This document shows, piece after piece, positions 1 through 7,213 of a stretch of DNA of 24,555 bases. Each line of letters opens with the position of its first letter. Positions within the stretch are counted from its first letter, which is position 1. This stretch comes from SIG78 sp045585955. Its GTDB lineage: Bacteria; Verrucomicrobiota; Lentisphaeria; Victivallales; Victivallaceae. The position numbers were made by a program, and so were the translations under genes. Under the pieces are notes generated by a model. It saw only the letters and a list, made by a program, of their open reading frames with translations, searched no databases and was not told the DNA's origin. The stretch is taken from positions 1-24,555 of the forward strand of contig JAZMZK010000114.1 of assembly GCA_045585955.1 (NCBI GenBank), read 5' to 3'.

Positions 1-38
1 GTCATTTTTTACTACCTACCCGCATTGGGAACAGAGCT
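1..38 (+). mobile_element. MITE-like element, copy A (right end only)
   Basis: This is the right terminus of the dispersed element described at 8524-8748, in the same orientation; the rest lies off the left edge. Bases 1-38 match the last part of that copy almost exactly, including the spacer GTCATTTTTTACTACC and the terminal repeat CCCGCATTGGGAACAGAGCT. The partner target duplication cannot be seen, but by analogy with the complete copies it would begin at about base 38 or 39 (TATGTATT). Confidence 0.85.
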
Positions 39-285
39 TATGTATTTACTGCCATTGAGCCAACGGCTTTTATCCCAACCGGGTTTGAACCACGCTGTTT
101 TGACCGGGTGTAGGATGCCTTTGCCGCGGCAGGAAAAAAAGCAGCACTGTATCGGTAGCCGAACCACGGTCGACGAGGCTGCGGGTGCCGCACCGATATA
201 ATAATGTGGTGTTCGGAAATAGGGAGGCTGTTGCAAGTAATCATAGTATAACAGCAAATATTTGCAAATTATTTAGTTAATGAAT
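39..285. other. Unassigned non-coding stretch with a possible three-way-junction fold
   Basis: I recognise no gene here. Open frames on the minus strand (about 38-257) resemble no family I know, have no convincing ribosome binding site, and one simply runs into repeat copy A. The stretch holds a compact set of adjacent inverted repeats at 150-198. TATCGGT (150-156) pairs with ACCGATA (192-198), and between them AGCC (157-160) pairs with GGCT (177-180) and GCGG (181-184) with CCGC (188-191). This leaves no unpaired base at the junction. It could be a small RNA, an attachment-type site or the remains of another repeat; nothing decides between these. Confidence 0.35.
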
Positions 286-314
286 TTGACTTTTCAAGAA
301 AATCGTATTACATT
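286..314 (+). promoter_or_regulatory. Putative sigma-70-type promoter for the pseudopilin operon
   Basis: TTGACT at 286-291 and TACATT at 309-314 are separated by 17 bases in an AT-rich stretch, about 45 bases before the pseudopilin start. A second -10-like TATAAT lies at 340-345 but has no recognisable -35 partner. The ribosome binding site AAAGGA follows at about 347-352. Confidence 0.5.
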
Positions 315-359
315 TTCAGCAGTGATATGTGACATCTTTTATAATGAAAGGATCGGAAA

Positions 360-1139
360 ATGAAAAAAGCTCATGTATTGAATCCTGCCCATGGGCAGGG
401 TAAAACATGTTTTACCCTTATAGAGCTCCTCGTAGTTATAGCAATCATTGCCATTCTGGCGGCAATGCTTCTGCCCGCTCTTTCACAGGCAAGAAAGACC
501 GCCCGCAGCTCCGCTTGTTTGAACAACCTCAAACAAATAGGTCTGGCGATCGGTATGTATGCCAATGATTACGACGATAATGTCTGTCCTGCCCGCTATA
601 AATATGTGGGCAACAACTCCACAACCAACTCCAGTTGGATGGCACTCCTGGCTACCGGCGGGCAGGGCGAATACAATGCCCTCAATCAGAACTCGCCATA
701 CGGTCTGGTAGTCAGAAAAAGTTTCCACTGCCCGGAAGCCGTGACAAGTGAATTTTCCTACTCCAGCTACGGGGCAAACAACCGGCTTATGGCAAATCAC
801 ACAGACAGCAATACATGGGCAAGAAGACAGTTCAAGATTTCCAGTTTTACAGATCCTTCAGCTGCAAGTCTTATTATGGATTCCAACCGTACCGATAACT
901 ATACTATCACCTATCCGTATTATGTAAGTGTACGCCATGGCAACGAACAGCGACCGGTTGGCAATTTGAGCGATTGCCCCAATATGGATGGCACTTTCAA
1001 CACCGCTTTTGCCGATGGCCATGCGGAAAGCCGTACCTATCGGGCATTCAATCCAAACGGAGTTTCCAGCAGTAATCCTATGGAAAAAATGCCTGACGGC
1101 AGCCCGCTGGGTACTTATACCATCGTCCCCCAACAGTAA
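360..1139 (+). CDS. Type II secretion-like pseudopilin (prepilin N-terminal domain, C-terminal DG motif)
   Basis: A 259-residue type IV pilin-like protein. A short basic leader (residues 1-17) is followed by FTLIELLVV, the prepilin peptidase recognition site and start of the long hydrophobic N-terminal helix (about 18-41). Glu22 is the conserved Glu5 of the mature protein. The residue before the predicted cleavage site is Cys17 rather than the usual Gly. The C-terminal part carries FADGHAE (about 217-223), the end of the H-x9-DG motif of the DUF1559-like family; the usual short distance from the His is enlarged here by a Cys-containing loop. These proteins are expected in the inner membrane or a pseudopilus, but their real role in Lentisphaerae and Planctomycetes is unclear. 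It is first in a three-gene operon with two secreted hydrolases, so a surface or secretion role is likely. The start has AAAGGA upstream. Confidence 0.9.
   Translation: MKKAHVLNPAHGQGKTCFTLIELLVVIAIIAILAAMLLPALSQARKTARSSACLNNLKQIGLAIGMYANDYDDNVCPARYKYVGNNSTTNSSWMALLATGGQGEYNALNQNSPYGLVVRKSFHCPEAVTSEFSYSSYGANNRLMANHTDSNTWARRQFKISSFTDPSAASLIMDSNRTDNYTITYPYYVSVRHGNEQRPVGNLSDCPNMDGTFNTAFADGHAESRTYRAFNPNGVSSSNPMEKMPDGSPLGTYTIVPQQ
384..417. repeat. Two abutting perfect palindromes in the pseudopilin leader
   Basis: CCTGCCCATGGGCAGG (384-399) and GGGTAAAACATGTTTTACCC (398-417) are perfect palindromes of 16 and 20 bases, overlapping by two bases and both centred on CATG. They lie inside the coding sequence (residues 9-20) and span the predicted prepilin cleavage site. 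As RNA they could form two consecutive hairpins just after the start codon, the second followed by TTATA. Possible roles are control of translation or transcription, or a protein-binding site. Confidence 0.7.
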
Positions 1140-1146
1140 AATTGTT

Positions 1147-2889
1147 ATGAAAAAACTATCGACATTTATTTTAGCGTTGTTGGGTATTTACAGCTGGGCA
1201 GCGCTGGGATGGGATCTTTCGGCAGTAAGTGCCAATAAAGTCAAATTCAGCGAGCTGAAACTCAAAAACGGCAAAAATCCAATCAAAGTCCGGGCGGCAT
1301 CCTTTCTGCTGGCGATGAGCGACAAAACCGGGATTTTTACCATGGTCGCCGCTCCGGTGGGAGTTAATGAAAGTGATAAATACCCCACAGTATTTATCCG
1401 AACACCCTACGCCCAAGCCAATGCCGCCAAACTGGCAATGTTCTGCCAAAGTCAGGCAGCGTGGTTGAGCAAAGGTTATGCAGTAGTTTTTCAGCATTGC
1501 CGGGGCACCGGGGCAAGCGAAGGGGAGTTTTACCCCTACACCAACGAACGCGCTGACGGGCTTGAAGCGTTGCAGATGATCCGGAAGCTGCCCTTTTACA
1601 ATGGGGAAATTTTCCTGACCGGGCAGAGTTATCTTGCTACGGTGCATTATGCTTATCTGGATGCCGCACCGGAAGATGTGAAAGGTGCTGTATTGCTGGT
1701 GCAAGGTATTGACCGCTACAACTTCAGATTCCGCAACAACATGTTGCGGGCAAGTTCGGCGGGGTGGCATTTTATCAATTTCCGGAAAAACAGTAAGATC
1801 AAAAAGAATTATTCAGAAAGTGCCTTCCGCACGCTCCCACTGGCGGATATGACCAAAAAGGTCTTTGGCGAAAGCGTTCCATCTATTGACAATATGCTGA
1901 AAAGTGCCGATCCGGCTGCTGAATACTGGCAAACTCCGGATGGGGGCAGCACTTTTCAAAAGGCGTTGAGCAACTTCAAGTTCCCCATATTGTTTGTGGG
2001 GGGCTTGTACGATATTTATACCGGGGAAAACTTCAATATGTGGCGAAAATTAACACCGCAGCAGCGGCAGATCTCGGCAATGATCATGACACCCTACGAT
2101 CACTCGCCTTCAACAAGATTCCGGGCCGGACACCACCCCGTAGACTTTGAAAACGGCAGTTTGGATAAGGTGTGGAAAGATTTCCGCTATGACTTTTTTG
2201 AATATTGCCGCAACCGGGAGAAAAAGTTGGAATTTATCACTCCGGGGAATATAACCTATTACAGTTTGTGGGAAAATAAGTGGTGCACCGAACCGGATCT
2301 GCCAGATGGCTCTGAAAAGCTCACCTTCTATCTGGGCAGCCGAACTTTGCAAAAGAGTTCTGCAACTGGCTCAATAAGCTATGTGTACGATCCCCTTGAC
2401 CCCGCTCAATTCCCCGGCGGATGCAACTACCGTTTTGGCGGTATGGCTTTGCAGAAAGAGCCGGATTTCCGCAAAGATGTGGTTTCGTTTGTGTCGGACG
2501 CCTTTGATAAAACCGTCAGAGTCCGGGGCAAGATGTCGGCAAAAATCTATGTGAAAAGCGATTGCGAAGATACCAGCTTTTTCCTGCGTTTAAGCATTGT
2601 TAAAGGCGATAAAACTTACTGTTTGCGGGATGACATCATGCCTGTAAGCAAGCAGTATCCCAACTATAAACCCAATACCGTTGTGCCGCTGGATTTCAGC
2701 TTTATAGAACACGCTTTTGTCTTGGAAAAGGGCGATAAACTCCGGTTGGATATTTCCAGCGCCTGCTGGCCAACATTCCTGCCCCACACCAATTATAAAG
2801 GCGATCAATATAAACAAGCAACTGTAAAGCAAGCGAACAATACTATTATATTCGACAATTCAACTGTTACAATAAATGCTTTACCATAA
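1147..2889 (+). CDS. Secreted S15/CocE-family hydrolase (X-Pro dipeptidyl-peptidase or esterase-like)
   Basis: A 580-residue alpha/beta hydrolase of the CocE/NonD/X-Pro dipeptidyl-peptidase type. A Sec signal peptide occupies about residues 1-21 (MKKLSTFILALLGIYSWAALG). The hydrolase core contains QHCRGTGASEG (the family's Q-x-x-RG-x-G-x-SEG block), the nucleophile in GQSY (Ser161), an acid in GGLYD (Asp289) and a histidine in YDH (His319); this spacing fits the family. The region after about residue 350 fits the family's C-terminal jelly-roll domain. The substrate, peptide or ester, cannot be read from the sequence. It begins 7 bases after the pseudopilin stop and ends 12 bases before the glycosidase, so the three are probably co-transcribed. 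The frame stays open upstream to 988 inside the pseudopilin gene, but the signal peptide fixes the start at 1147. The ribosome binding site is weak, suggesting coupling to the upstream gene. Confidence 0.85.
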   Translation: MKKLSTFILALLGIYSWAALGWDLSAVSANKVKFSELKLKNGKNPIKVRAASFLLAMSDKTGIFTMVAAPVGVNESDKYPTVFIRTPYAQANAAKLAMFCQSQAAWLSKGYAVVFQHCRGTGASEGEFYPYTNERADGLEALQMIRKLPFYNGEIFLTGQSYLATVHYAYLDAAPEDVKGAVLLVQGIDRYNFRFRNNMLRASSAGWHFINFRKNSKIKKNYSESAFRTLPLADMTKKVFGESVPSIDNMLKSADPAAEYWQTPDGGSTFQKALSNFKFPILFVGGLYDIYTGENFNMWRKLTPQQRQISAMIMTPYDHSPSTRFRAGHHPVDFENGSLDKVWKDFRYDFFEYCRNREKKLEFITPGNITYYSLWENKWCTEPDLPDGSEKLTFYLGSRTLQKSSATGSISYVYDPLDPAQFPGGCNYRFGGMALQKEPDFRKDVVSFVSDAFDKTVRVRGKMSAKIYVKSDCEDTSFFLRLSIVKGDKTYCLRDDIMPVSKQYPNYKPNTVVPLDFSFIEHAFVLEKGDKLRLDISSACWPTFLPHTNYKGDQYKQATVKQANNTIIFDNSTVTINALP

Positions 2890-2901
2890 GGGATTTATTA
2901 A

Positions 2902-5205
2902 ATGCAAAAAATATTGAAAACTTTGTTTATGCTGGCAATCTCCGGCGTATTTTCCGCTGTTGCCTCCCCTGCGGAATACACCGTAAAAATGGCAAATTCG
3001 CCTATCAAGCTTGATGGAGCATTGAACGAAAAGGCGTGGGATAGTGTGCCTTTTGCCGGAGGCTTTACCACTTTTAACGGTGCAAAAGCGCCGGAAAAAA
3101 CCAAATTCAAGGTTTTGCAGGATAAATTCGGGCTGTACTTTGCCTTTGTTGCCGAAGATAAAATAATCAAAAGCGAAAAACGCCTCAACGGAGCGGTCTG
3201 GTTTGACGACAGCATTGAGATATTTCTTGCGCCGGTGGCAAATTTTTCCAGCGATTTGAACATTCGGGAATATTTCCATTTTATTTTCAACCCCGACTCC
3301 TCCATATTCAACAATAAATCCGTGGGTGGAATTCTGGGCGACTGGTCAAGCATCTGGCAGGCGGCTGCCCGCCGGGTGCCGGGCGGTTGGACGGCGGAAG
3401 TCTATCTGCCATTCTTTCCGTACAGCAGCAGCGAAGATACCAGCTGGCGGTTCAACATCGGCCGCTCCCATTTTGCACTTGATGGCAAAAAGCCCCAGCA
3501 CTCAGTGTGGGCTCCGGCTGCAGGGTATCACAAGCCGGACAACTTTGCGCAGCTCAAAAATATCAAACTTGACCGCAAATTTTATCTGCCAAGTGTCAGC
3601 AATCTATCGAGCAAAGAGCAGAAGATTTGCGGAAAAATTGAAAACCCCGGCAAACGCAAACTTGATTTGGAAGTAAATTTTTACCAGCAGAAAGCTTTGA
3701 AAAAGCAGATCAAAAAAGCCAATATCACCGCCGGAACTTTTGCATTTCCCGTGGATATTGCTCCGGGCGATTGGGAAGTTGTATCCATATTGAAAGATGG
3801 CGAAAATATTGTGGATTTTCAGAGTAAGCAACTTACTTTCAGCGATTCCCCGGTGGAAGTCAAGGTGGTTGCGCCAGCTTACCGCAACACGGTTTTCCCG
3901 GATGATAAGCCGGTGTTTACTGCTGAAATAAAGTTTGCCGACAAGCTTGAAAGTGCCAAATTTGATTTGCTGGATAACCGGGGGAAAGTCTTGCAGAGCA
4001 AAGTATTGAAAAGTTCCGGCAAGCTGACTTTCTGTTTGAAAAATCTGGCGGCTGGGTCATACAAGGTCACCGGCCCCAGGCAGGATATTACGCTTAAAAT
4101 CGTCAAAACTGGCAATTATGTCAAACTCGATAAGCAAAAACGCTGTGTGGTCAACGGTAAACTCTTTTACCCCCGGGGCTTTATGGCGTGTCAGAAAAAT
4201 TCGCTGCCCATCTTGCAGAAATACCACTACAATCTGGCACACTTTTATACTCTCCACCGGCAGAGTTTGCCCGAAGTGCTTGCCATGCTTGATGATGCTC
4301 AAAAGCACGATTTGATGGTGTCGCTTTCGCCATTCTGGAAAAACCGGCTGCCCGGACTTAAAGGTCTTAAAAAAGTAAAAAAGAGCGAAATGAAAAAATT
4401 TGTGGATACCGTGAAAAAGCACCCCGCATTCTTCGGCTGGTATCTCTTTGACGAACCCCGGGGGCAGGCGTTTATCAACGAATTGGGCAAATATTATGAG
4501 CTGTTGAAAGAGTGGGACCCGGAGCACCCGGTGATTGGTGTGGATAACTCCGCACAAAACTGTCTGGGCTTGCTTAAACACAGCGATATACTCTCGCTGG
4601 ATATGTATCCCAGCCCCAATGTAAAGGATTACCTTGATTTATCCATTGCCAGCGTGGTCGCCAGCTGCCGGAAAGTTGCCAACGAGAAAACCGACGGTGT
4701 TTTCTGGTACACACCACAGGCGTTCAGCCGCGAAAGTTACCCATCTCCGGCACACTTTGTCCGTCCCCGGGGCTTGAATATACCTGAAATCAAAGCCTCG
4801 GTCTACGGCTCCATCGCTGCCGGTGCCAACGGTCAGCTGGCGTTCAAGATCGGTGACCCCAATTTGCCCATTGGTTCGGCTGACCGCAACGCCGGGATCT
4901 TTAATTCCGAAGATATGAAAAAAGGTTATCTGGAGATATTGGGCAACGAATTCAAAGCTCTGGAACAGGCGTTACTGGGCGATGAGTTCGTTGTAAAATC
5001 CAGCGGTCTGATGCGCGCATGGCACAGTAATGATGCCGATTGGATATTGCTGGTAAATGTGGAACTGAAAGATCAAACTGTAAGTGTGGAATATCCCGGC
5101 AAACTTTACAGCTTTCAGGATGAGCGTACCTTTACCGGGAAAGTCAAAAAAATCAAACTAAAACCCTACGAAGTACTCTGGCTGGTCAGTAAAAAGTCCA
5201 AATAA
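2902..5205 (+). CDS. Secreted CBM9-like plus TIM-barrel glycoside hydrolase-like protein
   Basis: A 767-residue exported protein. Residues 1-24 form a signal peptide. Residues of about 25-225 match the CBM9-like sugar-binding fold seen at the N-terminus of many polysaccharide-degrading enzymes (SPIKLDGALNEKAWDSVP, DDSIEIFL, GWTAEVYLPF). A beta-rich region of about 230-410 follows. Then comes a TIM-barrel-like domain (about 412-690) opening with VVNGKLFYPRGF, as in GH2/GH42-like barrels, and containing FGWYLFDEPR, where Glu518 is the likely acid/base. A short beta domain closes the protein. The exact GH family and substrate are not clear. The ribosome binding site AAGGGA lies 12 bases or less before the start. 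Last gene of the operon, followed at once by a terminator. Confidence 0.8.
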   Translation: MQKILKTLFMLAISGVFSAVASPAEYTVKMANSPIKLDGALNEKAWDSVPFAGGFTTFNGAKAPEKTKFKVLQDKFGLYFAFVAEDKIIKSEKRLNGAVWFDDSIEIFLAPVANFSSDLNIREYFHFIFNPDSSIFNNKSVGGILGDWSSIWQAAARRVPGGWTAEVYLPFFPYSSSEDTSWRFNIGRSHFALDGKKPQHSVWAPAAGYHKPDNFAQLKNIKLDRKFYLPSVSNLSSKEQKICGKIENPGKRKLDLEVNFYQQKALKKQIKKANITAGTFAFPVDIAPGDWEVVSILKDGENIVDFQSKQLTFSDSPVEVKVVAPAYRNTVFPDDKPVFTAEIKFADKLESAKFDLLDNRGKVLQSKVLKSSGKLTFCLKNLAAGSYKVTGPRQDITLKIVKTGNYVKLDKQKRCVVNGKLFYPRGFMACQKNSLPILQKYHYNLAHFYTLHRQSLPEVLAMLDDAQKHDLMVSLSPFWKNRLPGLKGLKKVKKSEMKKFVDTVKKHPAFFGWYLFDEPRGQAFINELGKYYELLKEWDPEHPVIGVDNSAQNCLGLLKHSDILSLDMYPSPNVKDYLDLSIASVVASCRKVANEKTDGVFWYTPQAFSRESYPSPAHFVRPRGLNIPEIKASVYGSIAAGANGQLAFKIGDPNLPIGSADRNAGIFNSEDMKKGYLEILGNEFKALEQALLGDEFVVKSSGLMRAWHSNDADWILLVNVELKDQTVSVEYPGKLYSFQDERTFTGKVKKIKLKPYEVLWLVSKKSK

Positions 5206-5213
5206 CTGACACC

Positions 5214-5266
5214 GTTCCGGCGCTGGATTTCAACAGCAAAGCAAACTGCGGCTCCGGAACTTTTTT
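5214..5266 (+). terminator. Intrinsic terminator of the pseudopilin-hydrolase operon
   Basis: GTTCCGG (5214-5220) pairs with CCGGAAC (5254-5260), followed by six T (5261-5266). The wide loop holds further complementary stretches. The T-run reaches the stop codon of the convergent ispF gene. Confidence 0.65.
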
Positions 5267-5744
5267 ATGCTTGCTTGAGTATGACCACTGCCTGGGCGGC
5301 TATGCCTTCGCCGCGGCCGGTGTAGCCCAGACCTTCGGTGGTTTTGCCTTTTATGGAAATTTGATCGGCTTGGCAGTTGAGGAGTTTTGCCAGATTTTCT
5401 TTCATTGCCGGAACCATGGGCAATATTTTCGGTTGCTGGCAGATTATTACCATATCCACATTGCCGATGGTGTAGGGTTTCAGAGCATCACTTTCCATGA
5501 TCTTGCGTAAAAGTTTGCCGCTGTCGGCATCTTTGTATGCCGGATCGTTGTCAGGAAACCACTGACCGATGTCACCGGCTCCGGCAGCACCTAATATGGC
5601 GTCGGCAACGGCATGTAATGCCACATCAGCGTCGCTGTGCCCCAGCAGCCCCAGGGGGAAAGCGAATTCTATACCGCAAAGGAGAAGTTTGCGGTTTTCC
5701 ACTAATTTATGTACATCAAAGCCAATACCGATTTTTATATCCAT
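5265..5744 (-). CDS. ispF: 2-C-methyl-D-erythritol 2,4-cyclodiphosphate synthase
   Basis: A 159-residue cytosolic enzyme of the non-mevalonate isoprenoid pathway that converts CDP-methylerythritol 2-phosphate to the 2,4-cyclodiphosphate with release of CMP. Family motifs are complete: GIGFDVH (Asp10 and His12 as zinc ligands), LLGHSDADVALHAVADA (His44 third zinc ligand), GDIGQWFPD, and the C-terminal KTTEGLGYTGRGEGIAAQAV. Length is normal for the family. The frame extends 21 residues upstream, but homologues begin at MDIKIGIGFD, so 5744 is chosen; the ribosome binding site there is weak (GGGAA). It is not next to ispD. It is divergent from dut across about 100 bases. Confidence 0.96.
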   Translation of the reverse strand: MDIKIGIGFDVHKLVENRKLLLCGIEFAFPLGLLGHSDADVALHAVADAILGAAGAGDIGQWFPDNDPAYKDADSGKLLRKIMESDALKPYTIGNVDMVIICQQPKILPMVPAMKENLAKLLNCQADQISIKGKTTEGLGYTGRGEGIAAQAVVILKQA

Positions 5745-5843
5745 AAAATTTTCCCGGAATGTAAAAAAGAATTTGCAATATTTTTTTGTTGCGTTAAAGT
5801 AACACAAAATTGGTATTCATGCAAGTAAAGAAGAGATTTTACT

Positions 5844-6284
5844 ATGAAAATAAAAGTAAAAATTTCCATGATGGACTCCTGCGAAGAGCTGCTGCCAACC
5901 AAAGCTCATGCCGACGATGCGGCTTTTGATCTCCGCAGCCGAGTGGATATGACGGTACCGGTCAATAAAAGTACATTGGTGCCAACGGGGGTATTTATTG
6001 AATTGCCCATCAATTACGAAGCCCAGGTGCGCCCCCGCAGCGGGCTGGCGCTCAAGCACAATATAACTCTGACCAATTCGCCGGGAACCATTGATGCCGG
6101 TTACCGGGGCGAAGTAGGAGTAATAATGTTCAACCACGGCCCGGAAGAGTTCACCATCAAGCGTGGCGACCGCATCGCCCAGATGGTGATCGCTGAACTG
6201 CCGGTGGTGGAATTGGAAGTGGTCAAAGCTCTCTCCGATTCCGACCGTGGCGAAGGCGGATTCGGCAGTACCGGCAGAAAATAA
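5844..6284 (+). CDS. dut: Deoxyuridine 5'-triphosphate nucleotidohydrolase (dUTPase)
   Basis: A 146-residue trimeric dUTPase that hydrolyses dUTP to dUMP and pyrophosphate, keeping uracil out of DNA and feeding thymidylate synthesis. All five family motifs are visible: DAAFDLR (25-31), PRSGLAL (64-70), GTIDAGYRGEV (81-91, with the catalytic Asp84), GDRIAQM (108-114) and the C-terminal lid RGEGGFGSTG (135-144). The length is normal. A GAAGAG-type ribosome binding site lies before the ATG. The AraC-family gene converges on it with only 9 bases between the stop codons and no clear terminator. Confidence 0.97.
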   Translation: MKIKVKISMMDSCEELLPTKAHADDAAFDLRSRVDMTVPVNKSTLVPTGVFIELPINYEAQVRPRSGLALKHNITLTNSPGTIDAGYRGEVGVIMFNHGPEEFTIKRGDRIAQMVIAELPVVELEVVKALSDSDRGEGGFGSTGRK

Positions 6285-6293
6285 CAGTTTTTT

Positions 6294-7067
6294 CTAAACA
6301 ATTTGCTCTTTGCGGAACAACTGTGGCGACTTGCCGTAATGCGCTTTGAAACTGTGCGAAAAACTGTACTGATCGGAAAACCCCACCATTCCGGCGATTT
6401 CTTTAACGGTCAATTCGCTGTATAAAAGTAATTGTCGGGCTTCGTTCAACCGCCGTTGCAGCCGGTAGGCTTGTGGAGTAATGGCAAATTCATTACGGAA
6501 AAGCCGGATCAGGTGTTCGCTGCTGAAATTCTGCTCGGCAGCATATTTATTGAGTACGAATTCTTCCGCCAGATCCCCATCCAATATCTGTTTGAGTTTG
6601 CTGGCGGCGGTAAGTTCTCTCTGATTTTGCTGGTTGGTCAGCAGGCGGCAATCGATCGCAAACCGGTGAAAAAGCAGTGCCGCCATATTTTGCGATGAGC
6701 CGCTGGAACGCAATTTAATAAATTCGGTAAAATAGTGTTTCAACATCCCCGCATTGCGGATAACCGGAGTCCGGGCAAGATCATAAGCTTGGAAAAGACC
6801 GGTCATAAGTTCGCCATTGACCACAAAAAAGAGTTTATCCCACGGATTTTCTTTATCCGGGTAATAATTGTGATCACTGTACTTGGGCAAAAAGTAGACA
6901 TCATTGGCTTGGATACGGATAGCCGGTGCCCCATTTAATTGCAGAAATCCGGCACCGGACAACACATATTCAACGGTACACACCTGATAGTTTTTACGCT
7001 CGATCGGCAGTGTTCTGGCGGTTGCCGCATTACGCATAGCTGCGATCAACTCAAAAGATTTTTGCAT
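6294..7067 (-). CDS. AraC-family transcriptional regulator
   Basis: A 257-residue regulator. The N-terminal half (about 10-140) looks like a cupin-type ligand-binding domain (GAGFLQLNG, ANDVYFLPKYSDHNYYP). The C-terminal part (about 160-257) holds the two AraC helix-turn-helix motifs, including LNKYAAEQNFSSEHLIRLFR and the signature VKEIAGMVGFSDQYSFSHSF followed by KSPQLFRK. Such architectures often respond to sugars. It is divergent from the Gfo/Idh/MocA dehydrogenase, so regulating that gene is the obvious inference. The ATG at 7067 is preferred over an upstream TTG at 7079; neither has a good ribosome binding site. Confidence 0.92.
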   Translation of the reverse strand: MQKSFELIAAMRNAATARTLPIERKNYQVCTVEYVLSGAGFLQLNGAPAIRIQANDVYFLPKYSDHNYYPDKENPWDKLFFVVNGELMTGLFQAYDLARTPVIRNAGMLKHYFTEFIKLRSSGSSQNMAALLFHRFAIDCRLLTNQQNQRELTAASKLKQILDGDLAEEFVLNKYAAEQNFSSEHLIRLFRNEFAITPQAYRLQRRLNEARQLLLYSELTVKEIAGMVGFSDQYSFSHSFKAHYGKSPQLFRKEQIV

Positions 7068-7122
7068 AATAAATATCAATTTTTAACATTATTTATCGGT
7101 TATTTACATGAATTTTGTTGCA

Positions 7123-7149
7123 AATAAATCAATTTCAGCTTGATTTATT
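7123..7149. promoter_or_regulatory. Putative AraC-type operator in the divergent intergenic region
   Basis: AATAAATCAA (7123-7132) and TTGATTTATT (7140-7149) form a perfect 10-bp inverted repeat with a 7-base centre, between the AraC gene and the dehydrogenase gene. AAATCA recurs at 7127, 7169 and 7185, as tandem half-sites might. A possible promoter for the dehydrogenase overlaps the right arm: TTGATT (7140-7145), 17 bases, TACATT (7163-7168). Confidence 0.45.
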
Positions 7150-7213
7150 GTTGTTTAATTTATACATTAAATCAACAAAATGCAAATCAGCAACTTAACA
7201 TGGAGAATATTTT

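Noticed and set aside
60..110. A tRNA-like T-arm (GGTTCAAACC on the minus strand)
   Set aside because: No acceptor stem or anticodon arm can be built around it, and the D-arm-like segment falls on the wrong side.
988..1146. An upstream extension of the S15/CocE hydrolase
   Set aside because: It would overlap the pseudopilin gene and hide the clear signal peptide that starts at 1147.
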